From Tretioscincus oriximinensis (taxonomy: Eukaryota; Chordata; Lepidosauria; Squamata; Gymnophthalmidae): a DNA stretch of 64,000 nt. Below, piece by piece: positions 31,836-42,292 of this stretch. The stretch lies in NCBI GenBank assembly GCA_022410635.1, contig JAJVDF010000411.1:913395-977394 (forward strand), written 5' to 3'. Position 1 is the first letter of the stretch. Each line of letters begins with the position of its first letter. The notes beneath the pieces are model-generated. The model worked only from the letters and a program-made list of their open reading frames with translations. It did not search any database and had not been told where the DNA came from. The position numbers were made by a program, and so were the translations under genes.

Positions 31836-31920
31836 ATCTTTTTTCTCTTTGCTGACTTCACTCCATGAAAATCATGAAAATCTTTTTTCTCTTTGCTGAC
31901 TTCACTCCATGAAAATCATG
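31836..31920. repeat. Exact tandem duplication, 44-bp period
   Basis: The unit starting ATCTTTTTTCTCTTTGCTGA and ending CCATGAAAATCATG occurs at 31836-31876 and again, identical over 41 bases, at 31880-31920. Perfect identity indicates a recent event or an assembly artefact. Confidence 0.9.
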
Positions 31921-32017
31921 GAGCCACTGATAGGTAGACAGCCTCCTTGATGGATTGCTGACTCTGAATCAGCCTTTACCCACAGATACACTAGGCACAC
32001 TTTGCCTGTCTCACCCC

Positions 32018-32191
32018 GTCCCCACTGAGCCTTCTTTTGGGCTATATCTCAGAATAGGAATGTGCCATCTACATGCCAGTGTAGGCTGTGGCAGGCCCCA
32101 TTTGGGGCCTGACACAGCCTACACTTGCATGTGGATGACCAAGCTCTGCACTGAGATATAACCCAGAATAAGGCTCAGTGGGGATAGAGCC
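32018..32191. mobile_element. Foldback MITE, family B (best-preserved copy)
   Basis: A full palindrome: left CGTCCCCACTGAGCCTTC, right 'ataaggctcagtggggatag', mirrored 'aggaatgtgccatctacatg' against 'catgtggatgaccaagctct', and central 'gcaggccccatttggggcct'. No 3-bp or 8-bp target duplication can be assigned confidently. No coding capacity. Confidence 0.75.
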
Positions 32192-32695
32192 ACAAGAAAC
32201 TGAAAACAGTTTATATTTGATCCTTTGGTTCTCAAAAGGTTCATTCTTATACTTGAGGTTTTTGTGAGTGTATGTATATATTTCAATGTTATTCATTACC
32301 CAGAGAATTTGATTATATGCAGTATATAATTTTTTAATAAACATAAACATGCATCATGGTTGAACTACTGAACTGAGTCTGAATCAGAAAGCAGTTTAGA
32401 GAGATCAAAGATGAGGAGTCAGTTCCTTATCCCTTCCCTGCCTCCCTATCAATTCTGCTAAGGAAATTACCATTGGATAAAGTTAGCAACGATGNGCCTG
32501 TTCGCACTTATCTTTCAAACTGCAATCACTATACTCACATCGCTGCATATTTCATGGCTGGCAAGCTTTGCAGCNCTTCTCATGCACAATGTGGTATACC
32601 CAAATCATGTTAAGGGAGGCAACCACAGCAATTATTTCTTGCATGTGCCTGTTTTTGTATAGCATGAAGAATAGCCACAATGTAGTTTCTTGTTG
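32192..32695. other. Non-coding stretch
   Basis: No gene recognised. Two single N calls (32495, 32574). Confidence 0.35.
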
Positions 32696-32699
32696 CATA

Positions 32700-33089
32700 A
32701 AGGGTCTGGATTTCCCTTATGAAATCAGGATGCAACATTTAGGCCTCTTCAGCCTTGAAAGAGGGGATCTAACCGAAGTGTCATTGGTCTATGGAATTTA
32801 CTTCCAGAAGAGGTGGTGGTAGCTAGCAGCCTGGATAGCTTCAAGACAGGACTAGACAGGTTTATGGACACCAAGGTTATAAATGGATGGATGTCTGGAT
32901 GCTGCCTCCGGGATGGAGCAACAGGCAGGACTCCTGAAATGCCATTTGCAGGGAGTTGTGAACAGGTGACGATTTTGTCTTCTTCTGTTCAGACTGCCCA
33001 GGTGCATCTGGTGGGCCTCTGTGTGAGAAAGAATGCTGGACTAGATGGGCTCTGGCTCGATTCAGTATGGCTCCTCTTACGTTCTTAAA
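32700..33089 (+). mobile_element. CR1 LINE: ORF2 tail remnant and 3' UTR
   Basis: It starts within ORF2: the plus frame reads GLDFPYEIRMQHLGLFSLER, the family's conserved 'LPYEVRLQHLGLFSLERR' block. An internal deletion then removes the rest of the ORF, because 'gaagtgtcattggtctatgg' leads directly into 'aatttacttccagaagaggt' of the 3' UTR. The UTR runs to 'ggctcctcttacgttctta'. Confidence 0.85.
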
Positions 33090-33131
33090 TACCAAAAGTC
33101 AAGAACAGGTGACTGCCCTAATGTGCTATGG

Positions 33132-33326
33132 TAGGCTGACCAGATGACCCCTTTTTGGGGGGGGGGGGTTTGAAAACCCATTTTTGGGGCGCCTCCCATT
33201 TTTTTCTGAGGAACAAAAAATTCAAAAAAAAACTTTTTTTGAAAAAAATTTCCTCGGAAAAAACTGGGAGGTACCCCAAAACTGGGTGTTCAAACCCCCC
33301 CAAAAAGGGGTCATCTGGTCAGCCTA
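33132..33326. mobile_element. Foldback MITE, family A
   Basis: TAGGCTGACCAGATGACC opens and the mirror ending GGTCAGCCTA closes the element. Flanks 'gctatgg' (left) and 'gtatgg' (right) look like a target duplication with a one-base deletion. A long G run (33158-33168) precedes 'tttgaaaaccc'. The two strands encode almost the same peptide, as expected of a palindrome. Confidence 0.85.
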
Positions 33327-34585
33327 GTATGGCCCGATTATGAAGTTAATTTTGGGGGGCTTTTTTCACTTTTCTTCTGATAATAGTCTTTGGAAACAAT
33401 TCATAGCCAACAGCTTGGGTCATGTTTTCCTGCCTTTCATACTTTCCTAGGCAGGAACAAGAAGCATTCGTTCTTCTAACTTAGCAGCTGGAAGTGTAAA
33501 GGCTGCAGGATTTACCATATTCCAAATGAAAAAAATGGGGATGCTCTTCTCTGCCCTTATCTGTCTGTCACCCTGCCAGTCACTGCCCCACTGCAAGCTT
33601 ACTCTCTCCTCCGACTTACCACTACTGCTCCAGTCCAGTCAGATCTGGAAAGTGGCGCAAACTCCTGATGTCTTGTGCAGAAGGTTGCATGTACTTGAAT
33701 GCACTTGGAGGTTGCGTACACTGTTGCATGCACTCGAATATAATCCTATGGTGAGTGCTAGTAGTTTTGATGCATGTGACAGAAGTTCTGATATGGTGTT
33801 GGAAACTGAGGGGTTCCCCTCATTTCCCAGGAGCTACTAAATAACACAGAAAACTGGATATCCNGAGTGATCTGGAATTATTAGGTTTTATTCCAGACAT
33901 TCGTGATTGGCGGCTCTCCCTTACTGCAATTTTGTGACAACATATTACTTGTTACGCTAAACAGAAAAAATAGAATACAGNAACTGTATTGCTTACAGGG
34001 GATGTTTACTTAGTGCTAGAATATTGCGGACTAAGTAAAAAGCAGATTATGCAAAGTAAATTTAAAGTAATTTTAGGAACATTTTTGGAATGACTGGGGA
34101 AACAGTGATTAGGAACACATATATTCTGTTTCTGCTAACTGCTTGGTTACTCCCCGGTCAAATTTGTGAATTTGCAAATGCAAAAAAGTTTGATGCAAAC
34201 ATTTAACTGTGTTAGGCATAACTGTACAGGAGTTGTGACCGTGGGGTGTTCGTGAAAACATAATGAGTTTTTGATACCATCTTGACACTATAAGGGAAAA
34301 TGTGAACAAGAGCAACAGATGCTTTGACTGAAAACATACCATTAAATGAAAAACACTAAGAACTAATGGCCGTCCTTCTCCCTCTTNTTATCTCTTTTGA
34401 ATATTAGGCCTTGATTTAGTTATTTCAGTATTGTGTGACAATAGGAGCTTCCTCTAAAGCTATCAGAAGGTTGCATCCCTCATAAAATTATGAAGTGCTC
34501 CTGGGCTGGAGTGGCAGTGAATGGTCAGCAGTTTCCTGTATTGTGATTCCAATAAGATTGGGGCGGCCAGAGACCTTTCTTAGCC
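33327..34585. other. Non-coding stretch
   Basis: No repeat copies and no recognised gene. The plus-strand 104-codon frame at 33526-33840 is unrecognised. Confidence 0.35.
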
Positions 34586-34589
34586 TTTA

Positions 34590-34865
34590 CAGATAACATT
34601 CATGAATTGATCCCACATTAGTATGCAGCAGGCATGGGAAAATGATAAACTCCTATTAACACTGTCATGGCAACTGGAAAAAATGGCTGCTTTGGAAGAA
34701 AGCCATGGGCCTCTTTCTTTTCTTCTGTTTGACATCTGCTCTAGGCCTTAGCAAAAGCTCCTGTTTACAGGCTCACTGCTGAAACCATATCTTAAGCTGC
34801 ATTTATTTATTAATATTAATGATTAATGCATTATTAATGAAATTTAATCCACTGTTTGAAATCAA
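34590..34865. promoter_or_regulatory. Candidate conserved non-coding element
   Basis: A repeat-free stretch with 'acattcatgaattgatccca', 'ttagtatgcagcagg' and a terminal cluster 'attaatgattaatgcattat', then 'taatgaaatttaatcc' near 34810-34855 (homeodomain-like). It resembles enhancers of gene deserts, but conservation is not demonstrated. Confidence 0.25.
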
Positions 34866-35405
34866 AAGGTGGAACCATATGATTTTTTTTTAAAAAAATA
34901 TAATAAATTTTATTGAAGAAAGAAAACCACCAAACATTTATGAACATTTATTTAACTATATTGGTTAGTGTTAAGGAAGGTTCTAATTGGCCATTAATGA
35001 GTATCAACTGTTAATATGGAAAAAATGACTCAGAATAAAGACAGTTGATTTAAAAACAAAGATAATCATTCACATCCAAGAAGTTTGGGAAAACAAAAAA
35101 ATAGAAGAGGTAGAGCTTGTTTTGAGCAAATATTACTATTCTTTTGGAATCTGAATGTTAAAAATTATTTGATAATTCCTGGTTATCTGACCTTATTGGC
35201 AGATAATTTTAGGAGATCATCCTTGAGCCACACTTTATGGAAAGCACCGCTATTTAAATTTTTATTTATTGAAAAATGCAACAGACATTATGCAGGATTA
35301 CCATAAGACTTGGTTCTGCAGCAGTGTAGAGGTGTTTTGAAAGTCTTCTGATGCTATTATACTGTATGTGGCTATGCTGAGAGCATGTGCCCACAGAATC
35401 CTGAA
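34866..35405. other. Non-coding stretch
   Basis: AT-rich with no gene or repeat recognised. A TTTTTTTTTAAAAAAA step occurs near 34885. Confidence 0.35.
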
Positions 35406-35411
35406 CATTTT

Positions 35412-35587
35412 AGGCTCTTTTAACACTGAGCATTATTATATCTTGGGAAAGGGACTTGCCATACATATGGTAGTGTACATTATGGCAGGTTCTGAATGGG
35501 AACTACTGTAGTCTGTATTAGCATATAAATGGCAGCCCCCTATTCTGAGAGATAGCCGAAAATAGGGCTCAGTGCAGAAAAGGCCCT
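35412..35587. mobile_element. Foldback MITE, family B, diverged copy
   Basis: Left 'ggctcttttaacactgagca' and right 'aatagggctcagtgcagaaa' are inverted ends; the centre 'tggcaggttctgaatgggaa' matches the family centre. A Harbinger-like element begins two bases downstream, so the right end of this MITE may have served as its target. Confidence 0.6.
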
Positions 35588-35589
35588 CA

Positions 35590-36614
35590 AGCTTGGTCAC
35601 ACCTAAGTTTTAATCCAGCTTCGTTCCACTTTCAGTATGAAAGAGCCCATCAGCAAAGTGGGATTTTTTTGGGGGGGGGCATGGGAGTTCTGATACTTTA
35701 CCTTTGCTTTAATTTGGTACTATTCTGACAGGCTTTTTAGTGTGCTTAGAAAACAGTTTCACCTTATGCTGGACAAACTGCTTTTCTGTTTAATCCAAAT
35801 AGAAAATGGTTTCTGCCCGCACTGGACTAACATTCCTCAGTGATTCCAAGGATGTCCCCTCTTAAANGTAGACTAAAAGCAGACCAAAGTTATTCGTATA
35901 GTCTCTGCTCTCCATCCACCTTTGAGAGAGAATCCCATTTCTTTTAACAAGGGGAGCAGGTTCTACATTATTAGGATTAGAAATCATCTACCTCTGGGGA
36001 GGGAAAAGGAGGTCCAATCCTAGTCAAACCCAGAAACTCCTACAAAATCTCATATAGAGGAAACTTCCTTACCCCGACCCTTCTTTTGTTTATGACACTG
36101 CCCCCTCTTTTTGGTCTGTTTCAGGCTCTGCCGTTTTGGGGCATGTCACTTCCGATCCTACCTGGAAAGATGGCATCCTGGAACCAGAACCAGAAGTGAC
36201 ATTGGTGGTGGGCATGGTGCCGGAAGTCACGTGGCCAAAGAAGGTGGAGCCTGAAACAAAAGGATGGATGGGGCTGACTGCCTGAATAACATCAGAAGGT
36301 GGGCAGAGCAAAGGGGAGGAAGAAATACTCTTACCTTAGAATTTCTTCCTTGTAGGGAAGGNTAAAATCTCGCATATGTCTGGAATTCTCGAGCAATTTC
36401 CCATTCTGGCCCTAGCCAGTTGTGGGTATAGCTGATGGTGGGAAAAGAAGGTGCTTTTCACTGTCTTCTATGCTTCTTTTCTCTCAGCAGATTGTTGCTT
36501 TTCGTTGCAAAAGGCAGTAAAGGCAGGAATGATCAATGGAATCTCAATTGCTGCCTAGTTGTTCCATTCTGAAATGGGCTGAAGGTGGATTAAAACTTCG
36601 GTGTGACCAAAGCC
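35590..36614. mobile_element. ~1.0-kb PIF/Harbinger-like non-autonomous element
   Basis: Inverted ends: left AGCTTGGTCACACCTAAGTT and, as reverse complement, right GGCTTTGGTCACACCGAAGT, both continuing 'tttaatccaNcttc'. TCA lies before the left end and TTA after the right end, compatible with a decayed 3-bp TWA duplication. The interior has no transposase-like frame. It includes a segment with repeated 'ggaagtgacat'/'ggaagtcacgtgg' motifs (36140-36235) also seen near 41.9 and 50.0 kb. A CR1 copy abuts its right end. Confidence 0.6.
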
Positions 36615-36619
36615 TTAGA

Positions 36620-37186
36620 CATAAGAACATAAGAAGAGTCATACTGGATCGGGCCACAGCCCATCTAGTCTAGCATTCTGTCTTCACAAAGAGGCAACAT
36701 CCAGACATCCATCCTAGTACCCATTTATACCCTTAGTGTCCATGAACCTGTCTAGTCGAAGCTTTCCAAGCTGCTAGCTTCCACCACCTCTTCAAGAAGT
36801 AAATTCCACAGGCTGATGACCCTTTGGGTAAAATGCTGTCCTTTGTCTGTTCTCACTTTTCTCCCATCAGTCTGAAGGAGCGCTCTCTGGTCCTAGTGTG
36901 TGATAAAGAAAACATCTTTTCTCTATTCACCTTATTCATCCAATGCATGATTTTGTACACTTTAATCAGATCACCTCTCAAACGTCGCCTTTTGAGACTG
37001 AAGAGGCCCAAACGTTGCAGCCTGACTTCATAAGGGAGGTGCTCCAGACCATTGATCATTCTTGTTGCCCTTTTCTGCACCTTCTCTAGTTCCACAATAT
37101 CCCTCTTGAGATGTGGTGACCAGAACTGAACACAGTATTCCAAATGTGGCCTCACCACAGATTTATAAAGAGGCAAAACAACATTT
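36620..37186 (-). mobile_element. CR1 LINE: ORF2 C-terminus and 3' UTR
   Basis: The minus strand from about 37176 reads MPLYKSVVRPHLEYCVQFWS, then HLKRDIVELEKVQKRATRMI and LGLFSLKRRRLRGDLIKVYK, the C-terminal end of CR1 reverse transcriptase after the YADD domain. The frame stays open to the 'RTRERSFRLMGEK' region and then shifts. The 3' UTR has lost ~110 bp relative to the copy at 48172. The 3' end octamers are at 36620-36636. Confidence 0.9.
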
Positions 37187-37965
37187 GTAGCAGCCTATTT
37201 CAATACAAATGCTAAATGCAGATACTCTATACCACAGTCGTTTTGATGGGGTTTTAATGAAGATTACATATTGTGCATATTGCTTTCTATGTTCCTTGAC
37301 TTACAGTTTGCAGTTTCTGTAGGATATATTTTTAACTGTGAGGTTTTGTTTTCATGCTTGTAATGTACTTTGGAATTTACAGGTGAAAGGTCATCTAAAA
37401 GATGATAAACAGCACCAAGAATAGGAACAACAGTGTAAAAAAATGTTCCCCAGGTTTTTAAATTTTAGGTTTCTACTTCATCAACCATATATTGGGAACA
37501 CACCTGGGGCTTCCTGATTTGAAGCATACAATCCAAAGAACCACCTGATTTTCTGGTTTTTTATATTTATTTTTGTACTTATATGCAAAAGAACACAGNT
37601 GATTTTAGTTTTGCAATCATTGTAGCCAGACAATCAGTCAGGCTAAGGGCATATCCAATATGAATTTTCTTTAGTTATCCTGCCATAAGCTTGGCTTTCT
37701 TTTTCTAATAAATGTGGCAGATGGATATTCTGTAAGAGCGTTTGATATGAGGGAAATATTGGATCTCAATGAGATGTGCCATTAAAGCTATAATGGGAGA
37801 TCGTTAGGTGTCATTAGAGGATGTGATGAGAACCCTATGGTTGTCTTAAAACCGCTAGTTGCAATGTATGTATTGAGTGCTAAAACCAGAAATGCAGTGG
37901 TGAAAATAAATTATAGTCCATTGTAGTAATGTGCAAAAAAAAAAATCACTAATATGCTTTTATGA
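37187..37965. other. Non-coding stretch with a possible conserved patch
   Basis: No repeats recognised. 37715-37810 ('gcgtttgatatgagggaaat', 'gagatgtgccattaaagcta', 'gagatcgttaggtgtcatta') resembles a conserved non-coding patch by composition only. Confidence 0.3.
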
Positions 37966-37970
37966 ATGAA

Positions 37971-38060
37971 TGAATAACTATAATGATTGGTCAATTGACC
38001 GTGTCAAATTTACAGAGGATAAAACCATTTAAACATAAAAAAATACAAATTGAAAAGAAA
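37971..38060. repeat. Dispersed repeat with TCAATTGACC core (copy 3)
   Basis: 'taatgattggtcaattgacc' matches copies at 9388 and 10331, followed by an A-rich segment. Its family is unknown. Confidence 0.4.
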
Positions 38061-38394
38061 AGAAAAAAGAGATGGTGTCTCTATTTACCTCCATCCCCCT
38101 TACTGCTTTTATGAGAAAGAAGGCAATATTTCGGTAAGTAGTTTCAAAAAAACAAATTGTTACCATCTTTACAATTATGGAATCAATAAAAGCTAAATGA
38201 ACTTATGCCACCGCTTTTAGTAAAGTTAAAATATGAAAAAGGGAAAGAATAACTCTAACACTCTCTGTTTCACCATAAGGAAAGCTCTTTCCTCGAGACA
38301 TTATTTACATAGATATGCTTGACTGGAATATTTAGACTATTCGCTAGGGCCTGCCAGTCACCTAGCCAAAGAGATATTTAAGCAGCGAGTGACA

Positions 38395-38672
38395 GACATT
38401 AGTGCCTAAAATGACATTGTGAGTCTCTCTAATATAAAGTCATTAAAATGGCTAGCATGTTCAAAATCTATTTTCCATCTTGAAAGATACCTAGTTGACA
38501 AAATGCCTCACCAGCTAAGACAACAGTTTATATACGGATGTTTTGAACTTATTGACTCGGTGAAATATGGAAGAAATTACCAGGTGTTTTATGAAGAAAG
38601 ACTGTGTGTAGAAATGGTAGAAGACCGACATCATATCCTGCATAGCTGTCCCTTGTACTCTAGAAGAAGAAG
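38395..38672 (+). pseudogene. LINE ORF2 C-terminal remnant (zinc-knuckle-like end)
   Basis: The frame from 38419 reads '...KWLACSKSIFHLERYL', then 'PHQLRQQFIYGCFELIDSV', 'GRNYQVFYEERLC' and MVEDRHHILHSCPLY. This follows the layout of non-LTR retrotransposon C-termini, where 'R..LCPCG..E-D..H.L..CP.Y' forms a Cys/His knuckle. Here the second cysteine pair is degraded (LCVE instead of a CPCG-type motif). Upstream frames are closed. The coding remnant runs directly into the CT/GA tail of a SINE in the opposite orientation, so the end of the frame is an artefact. Confidence 0.5.
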
Positions 38673-38850
38673 GAGGAANAAGAAGAAGAGGAGGAGAAGA
38701 AGAGGAGGAAGAGGAAGAAGAGGAAGAAAAGGGAAAAAAGGAAGGAGAAGAGGAGGAGGAAGAAGAAGAACTGGGTTCTTATACCCCACTTTTCTCATCT
38801 TTCAAAGGGACTCAAAGTGGCTTACAAGGGTATTTTGCCCGAAAGCAAAA
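38663..38850 (-). mobile_element. SINE (family 2), reverse, with expanded GA-rich tail
   Basis: A polypurine GAAGAGGAGG-type microsatellite (38663-38772) is the tail, followed by 'ctgggttcttataccccact', 'tttctcatctttcaaaggga' and 'ctcaaagtggcttacaaggg', the reverse of the family 2 3' region seen at 14030-14090. Only the 3' third is present. One N lies at 38680. Confidence 0.8.
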
Positions 38851-38899
38851 TCGATAAGCCTTCACTGCAGTACCTTGGGAAAGAGCTAAATGGTTTTCC

Positions 38900-39835
38900 A
38901 GCACATACTTATTTATTTACTTATTTATTTTTCCCCAGCCTATATCTACTTACAGACTGTCATAGCAGATTACAAATTATTGGCAATGTTAAGTTCTTTC
39001 CCTCTGGAATACAAGGTCACAAAATGCACACAAATTTGCAAGAAAGTGTAATAAGGAGAGAAATGGGTTGTGTGGGGGGAAGACCTTTGTACTATGATAG
39101 TCAGTGTGGTTCCTAAGCTCATACTCATCAATGTAGGTATGATGGCAGAGCTCACTAGCTTGCTGTTTCTTCTCCTTCCTGTTGCTCATTTTAGTTATTT
39201 ATGAATTTTCTTCATTGTTATTCTTATGAAACTTTCCACTCAGATTTCTCCTGCTATGCCAGGCATCTCCGAGAAAGCAGATAAAAACAAGTTCATCTGA
39301 ATCAAAAACAAACCTGCTAAATTCACCCCTATTGTTTGTTTATGCACATTTCTTTTAGCATTACACAATGCTGAATTTGTAAAAAAAAATGTTGTATTGT
39401 AAATGGCCTGCTTCCAGCCAACAGAAGCTCTTCAGGTTGTGCAACATCATGACGGGTTTTCAACAATATGTCAACATTTGGGAGAAATAGTTCTAGAATG
39501 TAAAGTATGTCTTGGCTGTTTCCCCCTCCTCTCCTGAGAGAATAATTTGTTTTGATGAGTTCTGCTGACGGCAGTAGCAAAGTGCCACACGTTTGTCCTT
39601 TATTTTGCAGAGAAATAGACCGAGAATATTTTCTGATTAAAGTGACAATCTTGGAAGACCATCTGGGTATATAAGCTCTTTCTGGTATGTATCCAGACAA
39701 GTATGATTCATGATTAAAAGGCAAGAATGTTCCTGCATATAAAAGCAAGGAAAATTAACTAGATTCTGCTGAACTTCTTATTTGTTTCAAAAGGGATGGA
39801 TAGTAGTGAAGAACAATGGCAGTTGTATTCCAACA
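38900..39835. other. Non-coding stretch, no gene recognised
   Basis: A short TTATTTATTTAC tail-like run at 38908-38930 with 'ttccccagcctatatc' may be a retroelement 3' end in reverse. The minus-strand 139-codon frame at 39329-39748 is one of the longer frames of the window, but it has no recognisable domain and no splice evidence. Confidence 0.4.
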
Positions 39836-39837
39836 AC

Positions 39838-40012
39838 CATGAAGCCATCTGGATGACCTTGGGCTAGTCACAATTATTCAGAATTTTCTCAGTCCACCTA
39901 CTTCACATGTTGTCTGTTGTGCAGAGAAGAACAGAGGGTTGTGTGAGCTGCTTTTTTAGTCCCTTCGGGTTGAGAAAAGTGAGGTATAAAAACAAAACTT
40001 TCATCTTCCTTC
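39838..40012 (+). mobile_element. SINE (family 1) partial, plus strand
   Basis: 'gatgaccttgggctagtcac' followed by 'tctcagtccacctacttcac', 'tgtctgttgtgcagagaaga' and 'gtgaggtataaaaacaaaac' is the family body. The 3' end ('cccttcgggttgagaaaagt' then a CTTCTT tail) resembles family 2, so this copy is a mosaic or belongs to a related subfamily. Confidence 0.65.
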
Positions 40013-40308
40013 TTCTCATTTGAGTCCAATTCTGATATACCCAACATAGCAACATAGCATGGTGAAATGTTTGCTCCCCTATGATTCTCTGCTGGTTTTC
40101 AGAACATATAATTCCAAACCAGACCTTTAAGGCAAGCAATTTGTAGGGTTTTGTATTAGCATGGGGTATCCAATGGGTAAGGTACTCCTATTCCTCAAAA
40201 TAAGATGAAAGAAAATGCATTTATATTTTGGAGCACACTTTAGAACATCTGGTTCAAGTCTTTTAATACTTTCAAAGTTTTAGATTCCAGTTGTGCAGGT
40301 GGGGATAT

Positions 40309-40649
40309 GGCTACATCCACACACCATAGTGATGTGTGCCTCGGAGCACCTTCCAGGTAGCTCCTACAGACATAATGGCGGGTTGTGAGCGACATATTTT
40401 CAGCTCTCATGGCACTGATTGTTGATAACCCACATTGTTTTTGAATATGACTAGTGCAGGGGGCCCTATCAATCAGTGGCAAGTGCTGCAAAGCAGGGCG
40501 GGTGGAGGGTAGGCTGCTCTTGGCCACTCAGGGGCTGGTACTTCCTTCTTGCTGCCCACCTATGGCTGCCACCGTGCAATACGTGCAGACGGCCGGCCAA
40601 CAGCACGGGCAGGTAAGCCCACTTTTTAGCCCCTCTTGTGGATGCAGTC
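40309..40649. mobile_element. Harbinger-like MITE with 3-bp flanks
   Basis: Left GGCTACATCCACACACC; right, reverse complement, GACTGCATCCACAAGAGG. TAT flanks both sides (40306-40308 and 40650-40652). The interior is GC-richer than its surroundings. No coding capacity beyond chance frames. Confidence 0.5.
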
Positions 40650-40739
40650 TATATCTTGTTATACTAGTATGATGGGTATTACTTTCATTTATTTTAAGAA
40701 TACTTTTTTTAAAATAATACCACAGTTCCTCAGAGTCTG

Positions 40740-40944
40740 TAGGCTGACCAGATGACCACTTTTGGGGGGCGGGGATTTAAAAACCCGGTTTTGGGGTGCC
40801 TCCCAATTTTTTCTGAGGAATTTTTTTTCAAAAAAATTTTTTTTTGAATTTAGTTTTGTTTTTGTTTTTTTTCCCTCAGAAAAAACCAGGAGGCACCCCA
40901 AAAAAGACTTTTCACCCACCAAAAGGGGTCATCTGGTCAGCCTA
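40740..40944. mobile_element. Foldback MITE, family A
   Basis: TAGGCTGACCAGATGACC at the left, mirror ending GGTCAGCCTA at the right; arms with 'ggttttggggtgcctccc' against 'ggaggcaccccaaa'. The T-rich centre has expanded ('gttttgtttttgtttttttt'). No target duplication can be seen. Confidence 0.85.
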
Positions 40945-41449
40945 GCTTTGAGTAACTCATGATCAACAACTACATCCTCTACTAAGAGATGGAAACTATA
41001 GGTTGGAATATTATAGATTTTCAGAATAAAATACTGTTAATATTTATTTCTTGTCTTTTTTTCTTATCTGCATTGCTGTGTGTATTTACTTATGCACTAC
41101 CTTTAATCATAGTTGTGTTGTTCTGCTATTGTTTTTGTGGCTTCAAGCCATTGTGTTGTGTTCAACTTTTGCTTACTAAACATACAAATCTTAATCTGTT
41201 TTAAGAAGCTTTGATAGTATTTCAGTAGTCTTTGATAGGATCTGTCTAGCCCAGCCATTGTTTTCCTCTCTACATTCCTAAACCTTGATAGAATTCAAAC
41301 TCAAATATTGAATTATCTTCCAATCATAATTTTTACGACGTTATCAGCTCGTTATATCATATGCTTGAATGTGAGCTTTGTGCAATTTGGTTGAGAACTG
41401 ATTAATTTGTTTTCGTCATCTTTTGCAATGCCCAGTTCTCACACCATCC
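40945..41449. other. Non-coding stretch
   Basis: No repeat and no gene recognised. AT-rich. Confidence 0.35.
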
Positions 41450-41716
41450 ATTATTTTTTTTATTTTTATTTTTCTATTTGTATTTGTATCCCGCCCTATA
41501 CCTGAAGGTCTCAGGGCGGCCAACCATAGGGTGGTGCACATAGCTTTTGTTGCTTTCTCCACAATAGACACCTTTGGAGTAGGTGGAGCTGAAAGAGTTC
41601 AAAGAACTGTGACTGGCCCAAGGTCACCCAGATGGCTTTTGTGGAGGAGTAGGGAACTGAACCAGGAGACTACCAGGTCCGAGTCAAACACTTTAACCAC
41701 TACACCAAACTGGCTC
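41450..41716 (-). mobile_element. tRNA-derived SINE (family 1), full reverse copy
   Basis: T-rich tail, 'cccgccctatacctgaaggt', 'gcacatagcttttgttgc', 'tctccacaatagacacc', 'gcccaaggtcacccagatgg' and head 'accactacaccaaactggct'. This is one of the best-preserved copies. Confidence 0.9.
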
Positions 41717-41819
41717 AGCAAGGGCCACTCCTTTAACAATCCTGGTCATTATAAATCAGTGAAATACCTTTAGCAGTTTTGTAACAATTACAGACATCAG
41801 CATTGGGCTAAATAACCCA

Positions 41820-42010
41820 GTAATCCCAATGCTGAGAGTTTTCCACCCAGAAATCTCATAAAACTTGAGTTCTCAAGCGCGAATCATACACAATTTTGGG
41901 GCGGGACTGGAAGCACCATTCCTAGAAGCAGAGACCAGAAGTGACATCATTTGTCACTTCTGATCCACGCCTTTCGGGAAGCAGTGGCTGAAAATGACAT
42001 TACAATATTT
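41820..42010. repeat. Dispersed repeat with inverted GAAGTGACATCA motifs
   Basis: 'gagaccagaagtgacatcat' is followed by 'ttgtcacttctgatcc', an inverted pair forming a hairpin. The same theme, with 'gtttt.c.acc.agaaatctc' before it, occurs at 49950-50110, and scattered motifs occur at 36140-36235. It is probably a third MITE family or an internal part of a larger element. Confidence 0.45.
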
Positions 42011-42292
42011 TCACTCCTTGATGCCCCTCATACCTTTCCACATGATAATTTGAACTCCATACAAGAATGGAGAATCTCACAAACATATGAGATTCTTTGC
42101 TGCAATTCCCACCACTGAATAATCTTCTCTCATCACCCCAGTCAACCTAGACAAGATCTACTATAGTATAACATTTGGCTATAGTATAACATTTTCTAGA
42201 TTAACAAAGTAATTCTGTTGGCAAACATTGGGGAGAGGGCACAAATCATGTCTCCATGTTCCTGGCTGGATTAACTTGTTACAAACAAAGAA

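Noticed and set aside
38419..38889. 156-codon frame with an arginine/lysine-rich C-terminus as an RNA-binding protein
   Set aside because: The basic part is the GAAGAGGAGG microsatellite of a reverse SINE; only the N-terminal half is a LINE relic.
39329..39748. 139-codon minus-strand frame as a possible exon
   Set aside because: No recognisable family, no neighbouring exon and no polypyrimidine/AG acceptor in the right place.
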